The translations under genes were made by a program, and so were the position numbers. A stretch of 64,000 nt of DNA from Hysterangium stoloniferum. Lineage: Eukaryota > Basidiomycota > Agaricomycetes > Hysterangiales > Hysterangiaceae. Under the pieces are notes generated by a model. The model had not been told where the DNA came from. It ran no database searches and was given only the letters and a program-made list of their open reading frames with translations. This document shows, one piece after another, positions 46,268 through 57,532 of this stretch (within the stretch, counting starts at the first letter, position 1; the number at the start of each line of letters is the position of its first letter). The stretch lies in the NCBI GenBank assembly GCA_015178975.1, contig WHVD01000174.1, positions 102,460 through 166,459 of the forward strand, in the 5' to 3' direction.

Positions 46268-47795
46268 TCTGAAAAGGTCCAGAAATCTAAAAATGTCTGA
46301 AAATCCAATAAGGTCTGAAAGTCCGAAAAGGTCCAGAACAGAGTCTGGAAGTTCTGAGGGATCCGAGCACACTGAAAATGTCAGAGCAGACAAACAGGGC
46401 AAATGTCACGAATGTACAAACTCAATTTTTGATAATATTCAATTTAATATTTCTTCAACATTTCTTTGACATTCCTTCGACTTTCCAACTTGACTTCCAA
46501 CTTGACTTCCAACTTGACTTCTGACTCGACTATTCTTCAACAATATCTTTGACAATCTCAAATATCTTCAACTTGTCTCAGTTTAATGTCATTGATGATT
46601 TCACTTTGATATTATAATATCATCATAGGTAAATGATATATAGTATATAAGGGTAATGATAGGAACGAAGGAAGTCAGTCAAAAAACCTGTATCTTAATC
46701 TGTATTATTACTATTATATTATTAATTTGACTTCTATCTAATATTTCTTTAATATAATTATTCATGAGCCTCTGTGTCCTATCTTTGCCTCATGCTTTAT
46801 CAACAAGATGAATTAATACTTCATTGAACGAGGCATCTGTATTTGATATTGTTGAATATTCTTCAATTGTTTATTCAACTTTATTGAGTAAAATTTGATT
46901 CATGACAGCAAAGGGGACAGGGGTGATGAAAGTCCGAAGATGCCAAAAATGCAGAGGGTGCAAGGCAGTACAAGAATAAAGGCTAACCAGTAAGACAGAA
47001 AGGTGCCGGAAAGGCTGGAAAGTTTCTGAATGGACTGGAAATTGCCCATGAGGGGCCGGAATGTTGCCTGGGGGCAACAGGGAATGCCAGAAAAGGCCAG
47101 AATGGGCTGAGAGTTGCCTGTGAGTGACAAAACCTTTCCCAAAGGCAAGGGACAAGGAGGAGTTAGAGTGGTCACTGTAAATAGGCAGTGGACACTGAGA
47201 GGATCTTGTCAGAGAAGGAGGTGGTCCACAGGGAAAAGCCATGGGGAAAAGCCACAGAAGTTCTGAGGGTGGGCAGGACTTGTTCTAACTTTGAATGGCT
47301 ATGTGTCACAAAACCAGGAAGTCCATATGTTCTGGGAATATGTTGCATGTGAACTGGAAAGTCCAGGAATTCTGGGGTGAAGACTGGGAACCCAGAGGTT
47401 CTGGGAATATGCTGGATGGTCCATGTGTTCCGAGAATACACTGGTGACATCAAGAAGTTTAGATAAGACTGAAAACAGGCTGAAAGTCATAGAATCGGGA
47501 GGTCTGGGGGTTCCGGGAATATGCTGGATGTGAACTGGGAAGTCTGGGCTCTGAGAATGTACTAGATGAGCACCAGGAAGTCCAGGTACCCCAAGGATAC
47601 ATGACTGGTCAGATGTTGGATTGCCGAAGGGCTGGAAAATGCCCAGATGAGCCAGGAGTTGCCCACAAGGGCTAAAATGTTGCCTAGAGGCAAGGAGAAG
47701 AAGATGGAGTCCTCAGCAGAACTGCCACAGAACTGGAGGAGCAAAACAACATCCCAAGAGGCAGATGACTTAGAGGACGAGTCATCTAAGGGCCT
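46268..47795 (-). mobile_element. Decayed copy of LARD-like internal region
   Basis: 46268-46440 follows 33900-34000 word for word with TG/CA substitutions (cctctgaaaaggtccagaaat). 47030-47480 and 47490-47790 resemble 34020-34400 and 34440-34630. An AT-rich stretch (46420-46900) is not shared and may be another insertion. No coding capacity. Confidence 0.6.
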
Positions 47796-48740
47796 TGTTA
47801 AGAACAGAAAACTAACTGATGTCGGTAGACTGATGGGGACTGAACAGAAGGACTTGGCTTCAGCTTATGTGCTGCACCCTTGCAAGTTACCGTCAGGTGT
47901 CCTTAAATTTCAGATGGGTGAAAACCTAGTCCTGTCGAATAATCCTCTCGGTAAGTCACTGCTCAGAGGCTGAAGGATAAGTTGAGGGTTGGGTTGAAGG
48001 GTCAGAAACTGAGAGTTGGGAACTGAGGGTGTGTGAGTGCAAGCAAAGGTGGAGAGTGGGATATCTAGGGCAAGACTATGAGAGTTGTTTAAGGGTGTTC
48101 TGAGTTGATATTCTGATTGCTTTGTAGCTACATTACAGTTGGACTTAAATACTAGTTATCAGCATCTTGAAATACTAACTAAGGTAAGAGCAGGATTGTC
48201 CAATTAGTGACAAATAAACTTGACTAGGAACTGGAAGGTTATGATAAGATCGGAAGCCGTGATTAACCGAGAGTGGGATTACGAGAAAAGGGAATAGTCC
48301 AAGAGCTACAAGTATATATGGGCATATGTGAAACATAGAGTAGAATGGATCATCATAATAAAAGGGGACATATCAAAGCATAACCAGATGGTACAAGTAT
48401 AACTTGACAGGGGGCGTAAATGGGGTTTGATCACTGTGAAGGTATACAGTGACTTACAAAATGTATCCAATGTTTTGTAGTTTCAGCTTATACATGCTAT
48501 ATCCCAGTAGATAAAATAGTAGAAATCACCAAATTATTTGTGAACATGACCTATCATGTATATATTCATATGGTAGAACTATATTATGTAATATCCATAT
48601 ATGGAAACACTATGAATATTTTAATGGAGAGGGTTCATTGGATACATTTTGTAACTGACAGGTTCTGGCATGAAAACCATATGCCTATGTTGATTGTTTG
48701 CATTTGTTTATGTTTTTTCAACATGTCATGTGATCATTCT

Positions 48741-49282
48741 TTTTTTTTTTTTTTTTTTTGATATATTTGTATCCCGCTTCAAGCAACAATGGCTAACTGC
48801 GGCTAGGGGTGAAAAGGCCCCCAGAGAAACTATGCTACAGTGGTACGAAGTTCCGAGTGAGCTACGTGCATGGAAGGGATTTTAGTAAGCAAAGGGGGGC
48901 ATGTAGATATATATACAAGGTATAGAGCTGAGGCCTTGAGGCCTTGGGCCGAAGCCCCAAGAAAAGCCCGAGATCCTGCTAGCAGGCGTCGACAAGGGCT
49001 GCAGGCACACTGAAGTCTTGCATTGCTAGTGCATAGGTGAATGCTGGAGTCGGGGGGTGGGTAGGAAGGGTAGACCGCTGCCAGGCAGCAGTCATGGTTG
49101 GTAGGTGCCAGTGACGTTCCACAGACGACACTGGTGCGCGGCTGAAGGCTGCCGACTTTGACAGAGCACTGAATTCAGAGGCCCCCAAACCTGTTCACTG
49201 TCATCCGCCTCTCTGCCCCTCACCACGAGCACTGGGGGCCCCAACCCCAGAGGCAGGTGGTGGTCACGGAACAAGAGAGCCT
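48741..49282 (-). mobile_element. 542-bp poly-A retroelement (SINE or truncated LINE)
   Basis: Flanked by a 17-bp exact duplication (tgtcatgtgatcattct at 48724-48740 and 49283-49299). The left end is a T run, i.e. a poly-A tail on the minus strand. GC-rich and CpG-containing, unlike its surroundings. A short minus-strand ORF ends LVDAC at 48979, which could be the end of a LINE ORF or chance. No RNA polymerase III box was verified. Inserted by target-primed reverse transcription into the Tc1 copy. Confidence 0.75.
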
Positions 49283-49354
49283 TGTCATGTGATCATTCTA
49301 TACTACAGTATAAGTTGAAGGGCTTTCTCAGCTAAGATTCCCTCAATTCTAACT

Positions 49355-50379
49355 ATGCATCCCCTTTCCACTGCTGCCCAGTATGAGATCCTTTCTCTAC
49401 TTGATGCTGGCCATTCTGCCAGAGATATTTCAGTTTCTACTGGCTATAGCTATGCTACTATCTCTAGACTTCATTCTAAACACCATTCCCACCTTTTTAA
49501 GTCCTCTGGTGGTCACCCTTCCAAACTCCCCACAGCCAACATCCATTTTGCACAATGCCTTATCAGCTCTGGAAAGGCTGATACAGCTGTAGATGCAACA
49601 AAGGCACTTTGCACTATCACCAACCAGTCACTCAACCCTCAAACAGTGCATCATTGACTCAAGGCAGCTGGGATGAAGCCTGTGGTAAAGAAGAAAAGGC
49701 CTCTTCTTTCTAAGAGGCATAAAAAGGAGATAATGGATTTTGCTTTGGCATATCAGGATTGGACTGTGGAGGATTGGAAATTGGAAGAATGTGGTGTGGT
49801 CTGATGACACCAAAATTAATAGGCTGGGGTCAGATGGCAGGAAGTGGGTGTGGAAAAAGGCAGGGAGGGCTTGAGTGACAGGCTGCTTGAGGGAACCCTG
49901 AAGTTTGGTGGCGGATCTTTAATGGTTTGAGGGTGCATGTTGTGGGAGGGGGTTGGGTATGCATGCAAGATTGATGGAAGAATGGATGGGGATCTCTACA
50001 TCCAGATTCTGGAGGATGACCTGCAAGCCAGTCTTAAGGACTATGGTAAATCTGCCAATGGTATCATCTTCCAGCAGGACAATGACCCCAAGCATACCTG
50101 TAAAAGAAGGCCCAGAATTGGTTCCAAGAAAATGGTTTCAGGGTTCTCTCATGGCCAGCACAGTCTCCTGACTTGAATCCCATTGAACACCTATGGAATC
50201 ACCTGAAGAGGAGGTTGGCAGGGTATGAGAATGCACCCCAGGGGATGGAAGAGTTGTGGGAGAGGGTGGTGGATGAATGGTACAAGATTGATGAAAAGGT
50301 GTGTCAGGATTTGATTGAAGGTATGCCTAGAAGGGTTTCAGATGTATTAAAGGCAAAGGGTGGCTACACTAAGTACTAA
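49355..50379 (+). pseudogene. Tc1-type transposase, several breaks
   Basis: The N-terminal helix-turn-helix part is open (MHPLSTAAQYEILSLLDAGH, then ISVSTGYSYATISRLHSKHH). A TGA at 49655 interrupts it after QTVHH. Frameshifts follow near 49790 (before WSDDTKIN), 49870 and 50100 (after FQQDNDPKHTCK). The end (MNPIEHLWNH-like LNPIEHLWNHLKRRL to AKGGYTKY) is open from 50173. All three catalytic acidic residues can still be found in separate frames. Confidence 0.85.
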
Positions 50380-50737
50380 ATACTAGTAATTTCCTGCCTA
50401 AATGTGTCAGTTACAAAATGTATCCAATGAACCCTCTCCATTGAAATATTCATAGTGTTTCCATATATGGATATTACATAATATAGTTCTACCATATAAA
50501 TATATACATGATAGGTCATGTTCACAAATAGTTTGGTGATTTCTACTATTTTATCTACTGGGATATAGCATATATAAGCTGAAACTACAAAACATTGGAT
50601 ATGTTTTGTAAGTCACTGTACATCAGTGTCGGTTTACTGACAGTTGCTGATATGATGACAATAACTTAAAATGCAGACAGATGATAGTATCATCAGGGAC
50701 TGTCAGGTTGTGACACGGTTGTGACATGGTCATAACA

Positions 50738-51960
50738 GTATCCCCCTATTTGGCTGAAATCCCAAGGAGGCTGAAATCTAGATCTTGTACATAAAACTTG
50801 TTGGTTACAGGTGGTGTGTCAAGACATCATGTGACCTGGTAAAAATTTACATATAGAAATTTGAGGGGTGCTGGTGCTTGATATTTTAACTCTTTTCCTT
50901 CAACCTCGATGACCATGGGTTCGGGATCAAAGCCTTTCCCATCCAGGCCAACTGTCACCCCCATATCAGATCTAAGTGGACCCCTGAATGCACAAGAGCA
51001 TCAACGTCTTCCTGAAGAAAAGAAGAAGGCATGTGAGGAGGAGGAATGTAAGGAGAGGGAAGAGCTGAAGGTGATAGAGGTGGAGGAGAAAAGGTTGGCA
51101 GAGGAGGAGGCTGCTCACAAGCATTGGGAAGCTGAGCTTGCAAAGAAGAAGCAGAGGGAGGCCGATTGGGTGTGAGAAGAGGAGGTGAAAAAGAAGTGGG
51201 AGGGTAAAGTAAGTCAGAAATTCCTCATTCTTGTAACCTCACTGACATCCTTTTACAGTGCAAGGTGGCAGCACCATCAGATTTTGATGATGAAGAGGAT
51301 GGGGAGGATGAGGAGGAAGTGCCAGGGCCTTCAAGCCCTAAGGTATGTTCGGACTCCTATTATTTAGTTGTTTTTTTTTTTTAATTTTCAGTTATAGAAA
51401 CAAAAATGGGCCCCCAAGGTGGGGCCCAAAAACAACCCAAAGTGCAATCAATGCACTAACTGAGGTTGGACTTGCCATCCATGGGCCAACGGTCAGGGGC
51501 CACACATGCCAAGAGTGTGCCAATCAAAAACTCGGTTGCGTCTTCCCGGATACTGATGGAAATGGGCCATATCAAGAGCGGCAGGCAGACACATTGGAGG
51601 AGCAGAACTGACTCCTGTGTACATATTTCTCAGAAACAAGTTGGTTCTGACATGAACAACTGTGACAACAAGTGCTGTTCACTGAACAATTGTGACTATT
51701 GGGCTTGGGGCTGGAGAAACAAACCAGCATCATAGAGTATCTCGGAGAGCAACTCAAACAGTATTTAGAGGTGTCAAGTTCCAATGAAGCTGGGCCAGGG
51801 GTTGAGACATCGGAGAAGGTCAGAGAGAAGGAGGTGTCAGTGGCCATCGGTGTAGGGGAAATCTCGGAAGCTGGGGAAGAAGAGGAGGTTGTTGAATAGA
51901 CTTTTAGATAGTTGAATACAATGGTTTAAAAAAAAAAAAACAAAAGCAAAAAAATAAGAC
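50738..51960 (+). pseudogene. Coiled-coil / Zn2Cys6-like ORF of the third Gypsy
   Basis: Same position and content as the antisense ORF of Gypsy1: directly inside an LTR end, opposite to that element's orientation. The coiled coil starts near 50909 (DLSGPLNAQEHQRLPEEKKK, then VEEKRLAEEEAAHKHWEAEL), followed by introns. A cysteine region follows near 51440-51540: CNQCTN, stop, GWTC in one frame and CQECANQKLGC in the next. Ignoring the TGA and a one-base slip, the spacing is C-x2-C-x6-C-x11-C-x2-C-x6-C. A Glu-rich tail ends at 51899. Confidence 0.55.
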
Positions 51961-51984
51961 ATAGTCAACAGTCTGTGGATAAGA

Positions 51985-52466
51985 ATTGACTTCCACCTCC
52001 TGACTTTAAGATCGGAGACTGAGTATTCATTAAAGCAGAGTTTTTCTGAACCACTAGACCCTCCAAGAAGCTCTCTGAAAAATATTTAGGTCCTTTTGAA
52101 GTTATAGCACAAGCCAGCACACTTTCATGGACTCTTTGGCTTCCTGACAACATGCATGCAGTGCACCCAGTATTTCATGTATCTATGTTAGACCCACATT
52201 ATACCAGATTGCATACAACCACCACCACCACCACCTGTGATTATTGACAGAGAACCCGAATTTGAGATATCGGAAATCCTAGACTCCAAGATCAACAATC
52301 ACTGATGCTCATGCAAGTTACTTTATTTGGTCAAATGGGCTGGCTATGAAGGTACAGATGAAGAAACTTCATGGATCCTAGCCACAGAGCTTGGCAATGC
52401 ATCAGAAATTGTCTTAGGTTTCCATCAAGCATACCCAAACAAACCCGGTCCCTTAGGCTCTCTATA
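51985..52466 (+). pseudogene. Gypsy integrase tail and chromodomain fragment
   Basis: Plus-strand pieces: DFKIGDWVFIKAEFF, KKLSEKYLGPFEVIAQA, HPVFHVSMLDPH, VIIDREPEFEISEILDSKIN, LLYLVKWAGYEGTDEETSW, ending PNKPGPLGSL and a stop. It lies on the same strand as the neighbouring Zn2Cys6-like ORF, whereas intact order needs opposite strands, so two different elements are joined near 51,900-51,985. Confidence 0.8.
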
Positions 52467-53331
52467 GATTTTCATGTAGTATCTGACCCCCTTTCCCCAA
52501 ATCCTTCATTGGTTGCAGATTCGAATTCCATTCAAAGTTGTCTTCATCATAGGTAGCGGCACATTTCAGCTTGGCCTCAGAACCTTCTTCACTTTTTATT
52601 GTTGATGATGACGTTGACATTGAAGAACTGGGTTTCGAAACAACACATGCCTCTTTGAGACTAAGCCATGCAAACATACCATTGGTGCAGAACAAGAGGG
52701 GAGCATGTGTAGGAGGTAGAATGAGCAGTGGAGGAAATAGGTTTTATAGCACAAATGAGATGATTTTGTCAATTTCCAGCTTGGTGTTTTTGTGTTGGTT
52801 CCTCACACTGTCCTTTCTTCTCACCTACGACCTTCCTTCACTTCCTCTCTAATTCTTCATCCCAAGGCACCTCCTCGTCACTCCCATTCCTTTCACTACA
52901 CACTCATCCACTGCCCCTGCAAACACAAACACAAACAGCATAGTCCATAGTGAGCTTCACAATCTCTGCATCTGAATGTACATCCAACCCACCTGTCCCC
53001 ACTTCCACTCCTACCCTGCCTTAATGCAGGTACAGGCACAATACTTCTTACACTAGCACCTGGAGATTGATGATGATGTGGTTGTTGATTTTGATCATTT
53101 CCCCACTTGACTCTGCTACTGCACCTGAGCCTGTTGCCCAGCAGCAGTTTGTCCCCTTCAGCGGCAATCTGTGCAGGTGTAGAGAGCAAAAGGACCAGTC
53201 TGGGTCACAATTGTGGTTGGGGTTGTGATTAAGTATGCAATTGTGACTGTGACTGCAAGGATTTGGAAGGGAGTTTTGCCAAGGTGTTGTGAGACTGATA
53301 TGTCGTTGTTGTTGTTGCTTGAAGTGGGGTT

Positions 53332-54972
53332 TGTTAACTTTTTGGTGAAAATATGACCAGACCTATAGAGGACGAGTGCAATACTGTCTGAGTGATATTG
53401 TTGGTTATAAACGCATGGGGGGTCACATGCGTAACTACGGGGATTATATACTAATAACAAGATCCGTAATTAATGTGAGAATTAGTGCCCCTGGTCACTA
53501 TACGACTCTGGCTGCTCAATTTACCCAAAAATCTAACACACCTCCTCGAGCAAAGGAGTCATGGGGTCCCTATCTACTAGAAGGTAATCTCTGTGGTCTC
53601 ATGTCCCCCATCTTCATCTGCCGCCACAGCTGCGGTGTTGGATAATGGCTTTGGATGTCCATGTAGTGGCACAGATGGACAGTCTACAGCATAATTTCCC
53701 CTACCGCTGCAGTTAAAACATGTGATTTCGGATATGGGCCATTTGCCTTTGCTGCAGATGGTGAGTGCAGTCTCTGGGTTGGGGCAAATTTCAGTGGATG
53801 GTTCTTGGTGCACCTCCTCATTTATGAGATGGGTGATGACACTGTCGAGTGTCAATTGGTCAGGAGGGATAGAGTTGAGGGTAACAATGAATGTGGAGTA
53901 GGTATCAGGAAGGGCAGCCAAAAGTACAAGAATAATGTCTTCTTCGAGAACATCTATACCTGCATCAGTCAATCTGTAGGCAGCATTTTTGACTTCTTAT
54001 ATCCAGGAGTTCATTGTCTGATCATTGTGCTTCTGCATATAAAGAAAACGAGGGTGAAGGGTGAGATGGGTAGTGAAACTGTGGGCCTGATGGACTTGTT
54101 TCAAACTTTCCCAAATAATCTTCAGATCTTCATGACGTGTATGGGGAAACTGTGACATTTTGATGTGAAGGATAATCTTGGCACGGGCGAGTTTCTGCTT
54201 CATCACAAAGGCATGAAATGACTTTGAGTTTTCAGAACCAGGTGGACGGGTCTTGTCACCACTAACAACATCCCACAGGTCCTTGTCAGTGAGTAGTGCT
54301 TCCATGAGATAAGCCCAGTCAGTGTAGTTGTGATCATCGAGTTTTGGAACTAATGGATCTGGCATTTTTCAGTGTCTTCAGTTTGGTTTCGAGTTCAGGT
54401 TCGGTGCACACTGTTCGATGGGGCATGGCTAATGGTTCGGTTCGGTGTGTGATGCTTTCAACGAGGTGTCCACGGGTTCGGGTTCAGGATTGGTGTGCGA
54501 TGCTTTTCAATGAGGCATCCACAGGTTTGGGTTTGGGTTTGGAATGCAACACTTTTCAATGAGGCATCCACAGGTTTGGGTTCGGTGTGGTGCACACTTT
54601 TCAATGAGGCGTGGCAGCAGTTCAGGTTGATTTCGTAGTACAAGTGTTGGAAGGGGTCAGTGTGCGATGATAAAGTGAGCGGCTATTCAAAGCCATGCAA
54701 GTCTAGTGGTTTCAGCCCCACTTGGCATTGCTTGATGATGCCCTTCAAGCTAGGTTATGCATTTATGTTAACTTTTCAGTGAAAATATGTCCAGACCTAT
54801 AGAGGACGAGCACAATACTGTCTGAGTGATATTGTTGGTTATAAATGCATGGGGGGTCACATGCGTAACTATGGGGATTATATACTAATAACAAGATTGG
54901 TAATTAATGTGAGAATTAGTGCCCCTGGTCACTATACGACTCTGGCTGCTCAATTTACCCAAAAATCTAACA
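53332..54972 (-). mobile_element. Gag-only Copia-like LTR element 1
   Basis: LTRs 53332-53538 and 54766-54972, both 207 bp (start tgttaactttt, end aatctaaca), TSD gggtt at 53327-53331 and 54973-54977. The internal region encodes only a gag on the minus strand. No protease, integrase or RT is present, so the element needs another element's pol. Confidence 0.9.
53577..54365 (-). CDS. Gag of the gag-only element 1 (one break)
   Basis: Starts MPDPLVPKLDDHNYTDWAYL, typical of Copia gag (UBN2-type). The frame runs to HNDQTMNSWI at 53997 and resumes at MTDAGIDVLEEDIILVLLAAL (53972). A zinc-knuckle-like CFNCSGRGNYAVDC sits near 53730-53690, with Asn in place of the usual His. The two halves are separated by a stop or short frameshift around 53975-53997. 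Confidence 0.75.
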
Positions 54973-55289
54973 GGGTTGAGATTGGGATCAAGATTGGGCA
55001 TGTAGTTGGTGTTGCAGTGTGGCGGTGGAATTTCGATTGTGGAGCTGGCTATACTGGGAGTGGAATGTGATTGTGGGGATAGCTGTGACTGCTGTGGTTG
55101 GACCCATGCTGCCTTCTTTGCCCCTGCCCCCAGTGGTACTTGAAATGCTATGTGGATATGGAGTTGACATTGATGTACCCAACCCCAAGACTGGCACTGA
55201 TCCCATGAGTGATATCCCATTAGAACTTGGCCCTCTCACCCCTGCTGCTGCTGCACACATCAAGTGCCCACCTCCAGATCCCAATGTCC

Positions 55290-57333
55290 CTTCACCTCCT
55301 TGTCAATCAAACATTGGAATAATATCTCTGCATATATTGCAACTATCAACAGGACAATTGGAAACCACTGTTACCCCTTGCAGAATTCACCTACAACAAT
55401 GCACCATCTGCTACTACTAATGTATCCCCCTTCTTTGCAAATAAAGGTTCCCAATATTATGGTGCATCCAGAATGGAACCTTGCCTCAGCCTATGCTCAA
55501 GAGTTTGTCACAGACCTCAATGAACTCCATCAAGAACTCTGGAAAGTGATAACATCCACCCAAGAGCAATATCAACATACAGCAGACCAAAACTGGATTC
55601 CACCACCTAGCTTTATGATTGGTGACTGTGTTTTTGTTAAAGCTCAATTATTCCAGGCTACCCATCCATCTAAAAAACTTACTGAAAAGTATTTAGGACC
55701 ATTTGAAATTATAGCACAAGCTGGCTCTGTATCATGGACCTTGCAGCTCCTGGATAGTATGCTCATGGTACACCCAGTATTCCATGTCTCTATGTTAGAA
55801 CCATGTACTGCTAACACTATCCTGCACTGCATGCAACCTCTGCCCCCTCCATGTAAGATTCTGATAGCCTGGGGAACCACAGTATGAGGACTCTCTACTG
55901 TTGGAGTGTAGCCACTTAGAGTAGAGTGGTGTAGATATAAACTGGTGATATAACTAGGCTTTCAGATGAGGGATCTACTCCTTATCTGAACTAACTATAT
56001 ACTAAATTACATGGTCTGTACACTGGTCTGTGCATTCCAAAGAACACATATGGATCTAGGACACATGACTATCTAATAATACTATCACAGAAGAACCATG
56101 AACCAGATCGATCCTAACAGTCACAAGATGAGATATGACATCATAACTAATTGTACGTTATCATATTCTAACACTTCCCCCTGATCAAATATCTTGTGAC
56201 AACAAGAATTACTTCAGTTTGGATTTTGATGTGGAAGTGGAGGCCACACATACTGGAGTGGCAGTGCCTTTGCTCTTAGTATGAGTGCAGTCTCATTTTG
56301 ACTGGGCATGCTGTCATCATAACTCAGTGGCATCCATTGAAACAGACATGACAAACTGAGGGGCAATAGATGGCAAGAGATGAGGCAGGGCAATGGGATT
56401 ACTGTACTGAGGAAGAATGGTATTATGACTTTTCTTCTTATTATTGGCAGCAATCCATCATCTAACCACAGGAATGACAGGCTGAAGCTTGATGTCCCTT
56501 GGCATTGCACTTCCCACACTTGACGGATGGGGAGGACAGCTTAGCAGTAAGGGTGCACATAGCTGGGGAAAGCTCATTGAAAAAAGCCTGCACCCATGCC
56601 TGCAGTGCTTGGGTCACTTGTGCAATGAAGCCCAGATCAACATAATGGCTTGATTGAATCCAGGGTTTGTCATCGATGGGGGTGGCTTCTTGAACACTGC
56701 TTCCAGATTGTTGGTTGCTGTAATGTGGTCAGTCATGATTGCAAAAAGCCACAACAATGGTTATCTGAAAGTGTAAGATGCTGATAGTCTGGGGAACCAC
56801 AGTATGAGGACTCTCTACTGTTGGAACATAGCCACTTAGAGTAGAGCAGTGTAGATATAAACCGGTGATATGTATAACTAGGCTTTCAGATGAGGGATCT
56901 ACTCCTCATCTGAACTTACTATATACTAGATTACAAGGTCTGTGCACTGGTCTGTGCATTCCAAAGAACACATACAGATCTAGGACACATGACTATCTAA
57001 TAATACTATCATGGAAGAACCATGAACCAGATAGATCCTAACAGTTACAAGACGAGATATGACATTATAACTAATTGTATGTTATCATATTCTAACACTC
57101 CAGTCATTATAGACAGAGAACCCAAATTTGAAATCTCACAAATTTTGGACTCAAAAATAGATAATCATCGACACACTTGTAAACTGCTCTACTTGGTCAA
57201 GTGAGCAGGTTACAAGGGTACAGATAAAGAAACTTCTTGGATTTTGGCCACAGAACTCAGGAATGCCATGGAGATCATAACTGACTTTCATACAGCATAC
57301 CCACTCACACCTGGCCCATTATCCTCTCTCTAG
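55290..57333 (+). pseudogene. Gypsy integrase C-terminus and chromodomain fragment
   Basis: Begins inside the integrase (YQQDNWKPLLPLAEFTYNN), slips frame near 55430, then is open through LNELHQELWKVITSTQ, SFMIGDCVFVKAQLF, TEKYLGPFEIIAQAGS and HPVFHVSMLEPC. The small LTR element 55852-57097 cuts it between LPPP and VIIDREPKFEISQ. The chromodomain has LLYLVK then a TGA (tryptophan expected), then AGYKGTDKETSW, ending LTPGPLSSL. CpG is scarce, so this is an old copy. Confidence 0.8.
55852..57097 (-). mobile_element. Small non-autonomous LTR element with zinc knuckle
   Basis: LTRs 55852-56173 (322 bp) and 56772-57097 (326 bp), TSD ctcca at 55847-55851 and 57098-57102. A polypurine tract (agggggaag on the minus strand) next to the left LTR gives minus orientation. 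The 598-bp interior encodes, on the same strand, a zinc knuckle CGKCNAKGHQASAC (C-x2-C-x4-H-x4-C) near 56515-56470 and little else. Confidence 0.85.
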
Positions 57334-57532
57334 CTGCATTATCCACAGACTCCATATACATTTTGGATTCATCTCATTATTCCTTGTCACCCTATGTCTC
57401 TCTTGCTTTGCAGATTCTTGACTTGTTTCATTTTTGTTTTGTGTGGACATTCTGCAGGTTTTCTCATTTTTCACACTTTCTTGTTAAAGTATTTAAAAAA
57501 AATGAGAAAAAAAGGTATATTACTTCAATCAT

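Larger units (their letters stand above)
48447..50618 (+). mobile_element. Tc1/mariner element, copy 2 (different family)
   Basis: 2172 bp flanked by TA (48445-48446, 50619-50620). The TIRs are 214 bp, 48447-48660 and 50405-50618. The inner edge of each TIR contains cattggatacattttgtaa, the complement of the outer edge, the same design as copy 1 with unrelated sequence. A 542-bp retroelement lies between the left TIR and the transposase. Confidence 0.9.
47796..50737 (-). mobile_element. LTR of a third Gypsy-type element, split by Tc1 copy 2
   Basis: Starts tgttaagaacagaaaac and ends catggtcataaca, about 770 bp once the Tc1 (48447-50618) is subtracted. It matches the complement of the 45514 solo LTR and carries the gacttggcttcagcttatg block near 47851. 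The internal side (50738 onward) begins gtatccccctatttggctg, so this is the 3' LTR of a minus-strand element. Confidence 0.75.
52497..55283 (-). pseudogene. Decayed transcription factor fragment (copy D), split
   Basis: Inverted copy of the 5' part of copy A (5104-6254): minus-strand GSGGGHLMCAAAAGVRGP near 55275-55230, the Gln/Pro-rich part, GDRWVGCTFRCRDCEAH near 53010-52960, and SLKEACVVSKPSSSMSTSSS near 52670-52610. After removal of the 1641-bp gag-only element it is about 1.14 kb, like copy A. It abuts Gypsy fragments on both sides. Confidence 0.6.

Noticed and set aside
57022..57204. Small 60-codon ORF
   Set aside because: Mixture of LTR end and the first half of a Gypsy chromodomain.
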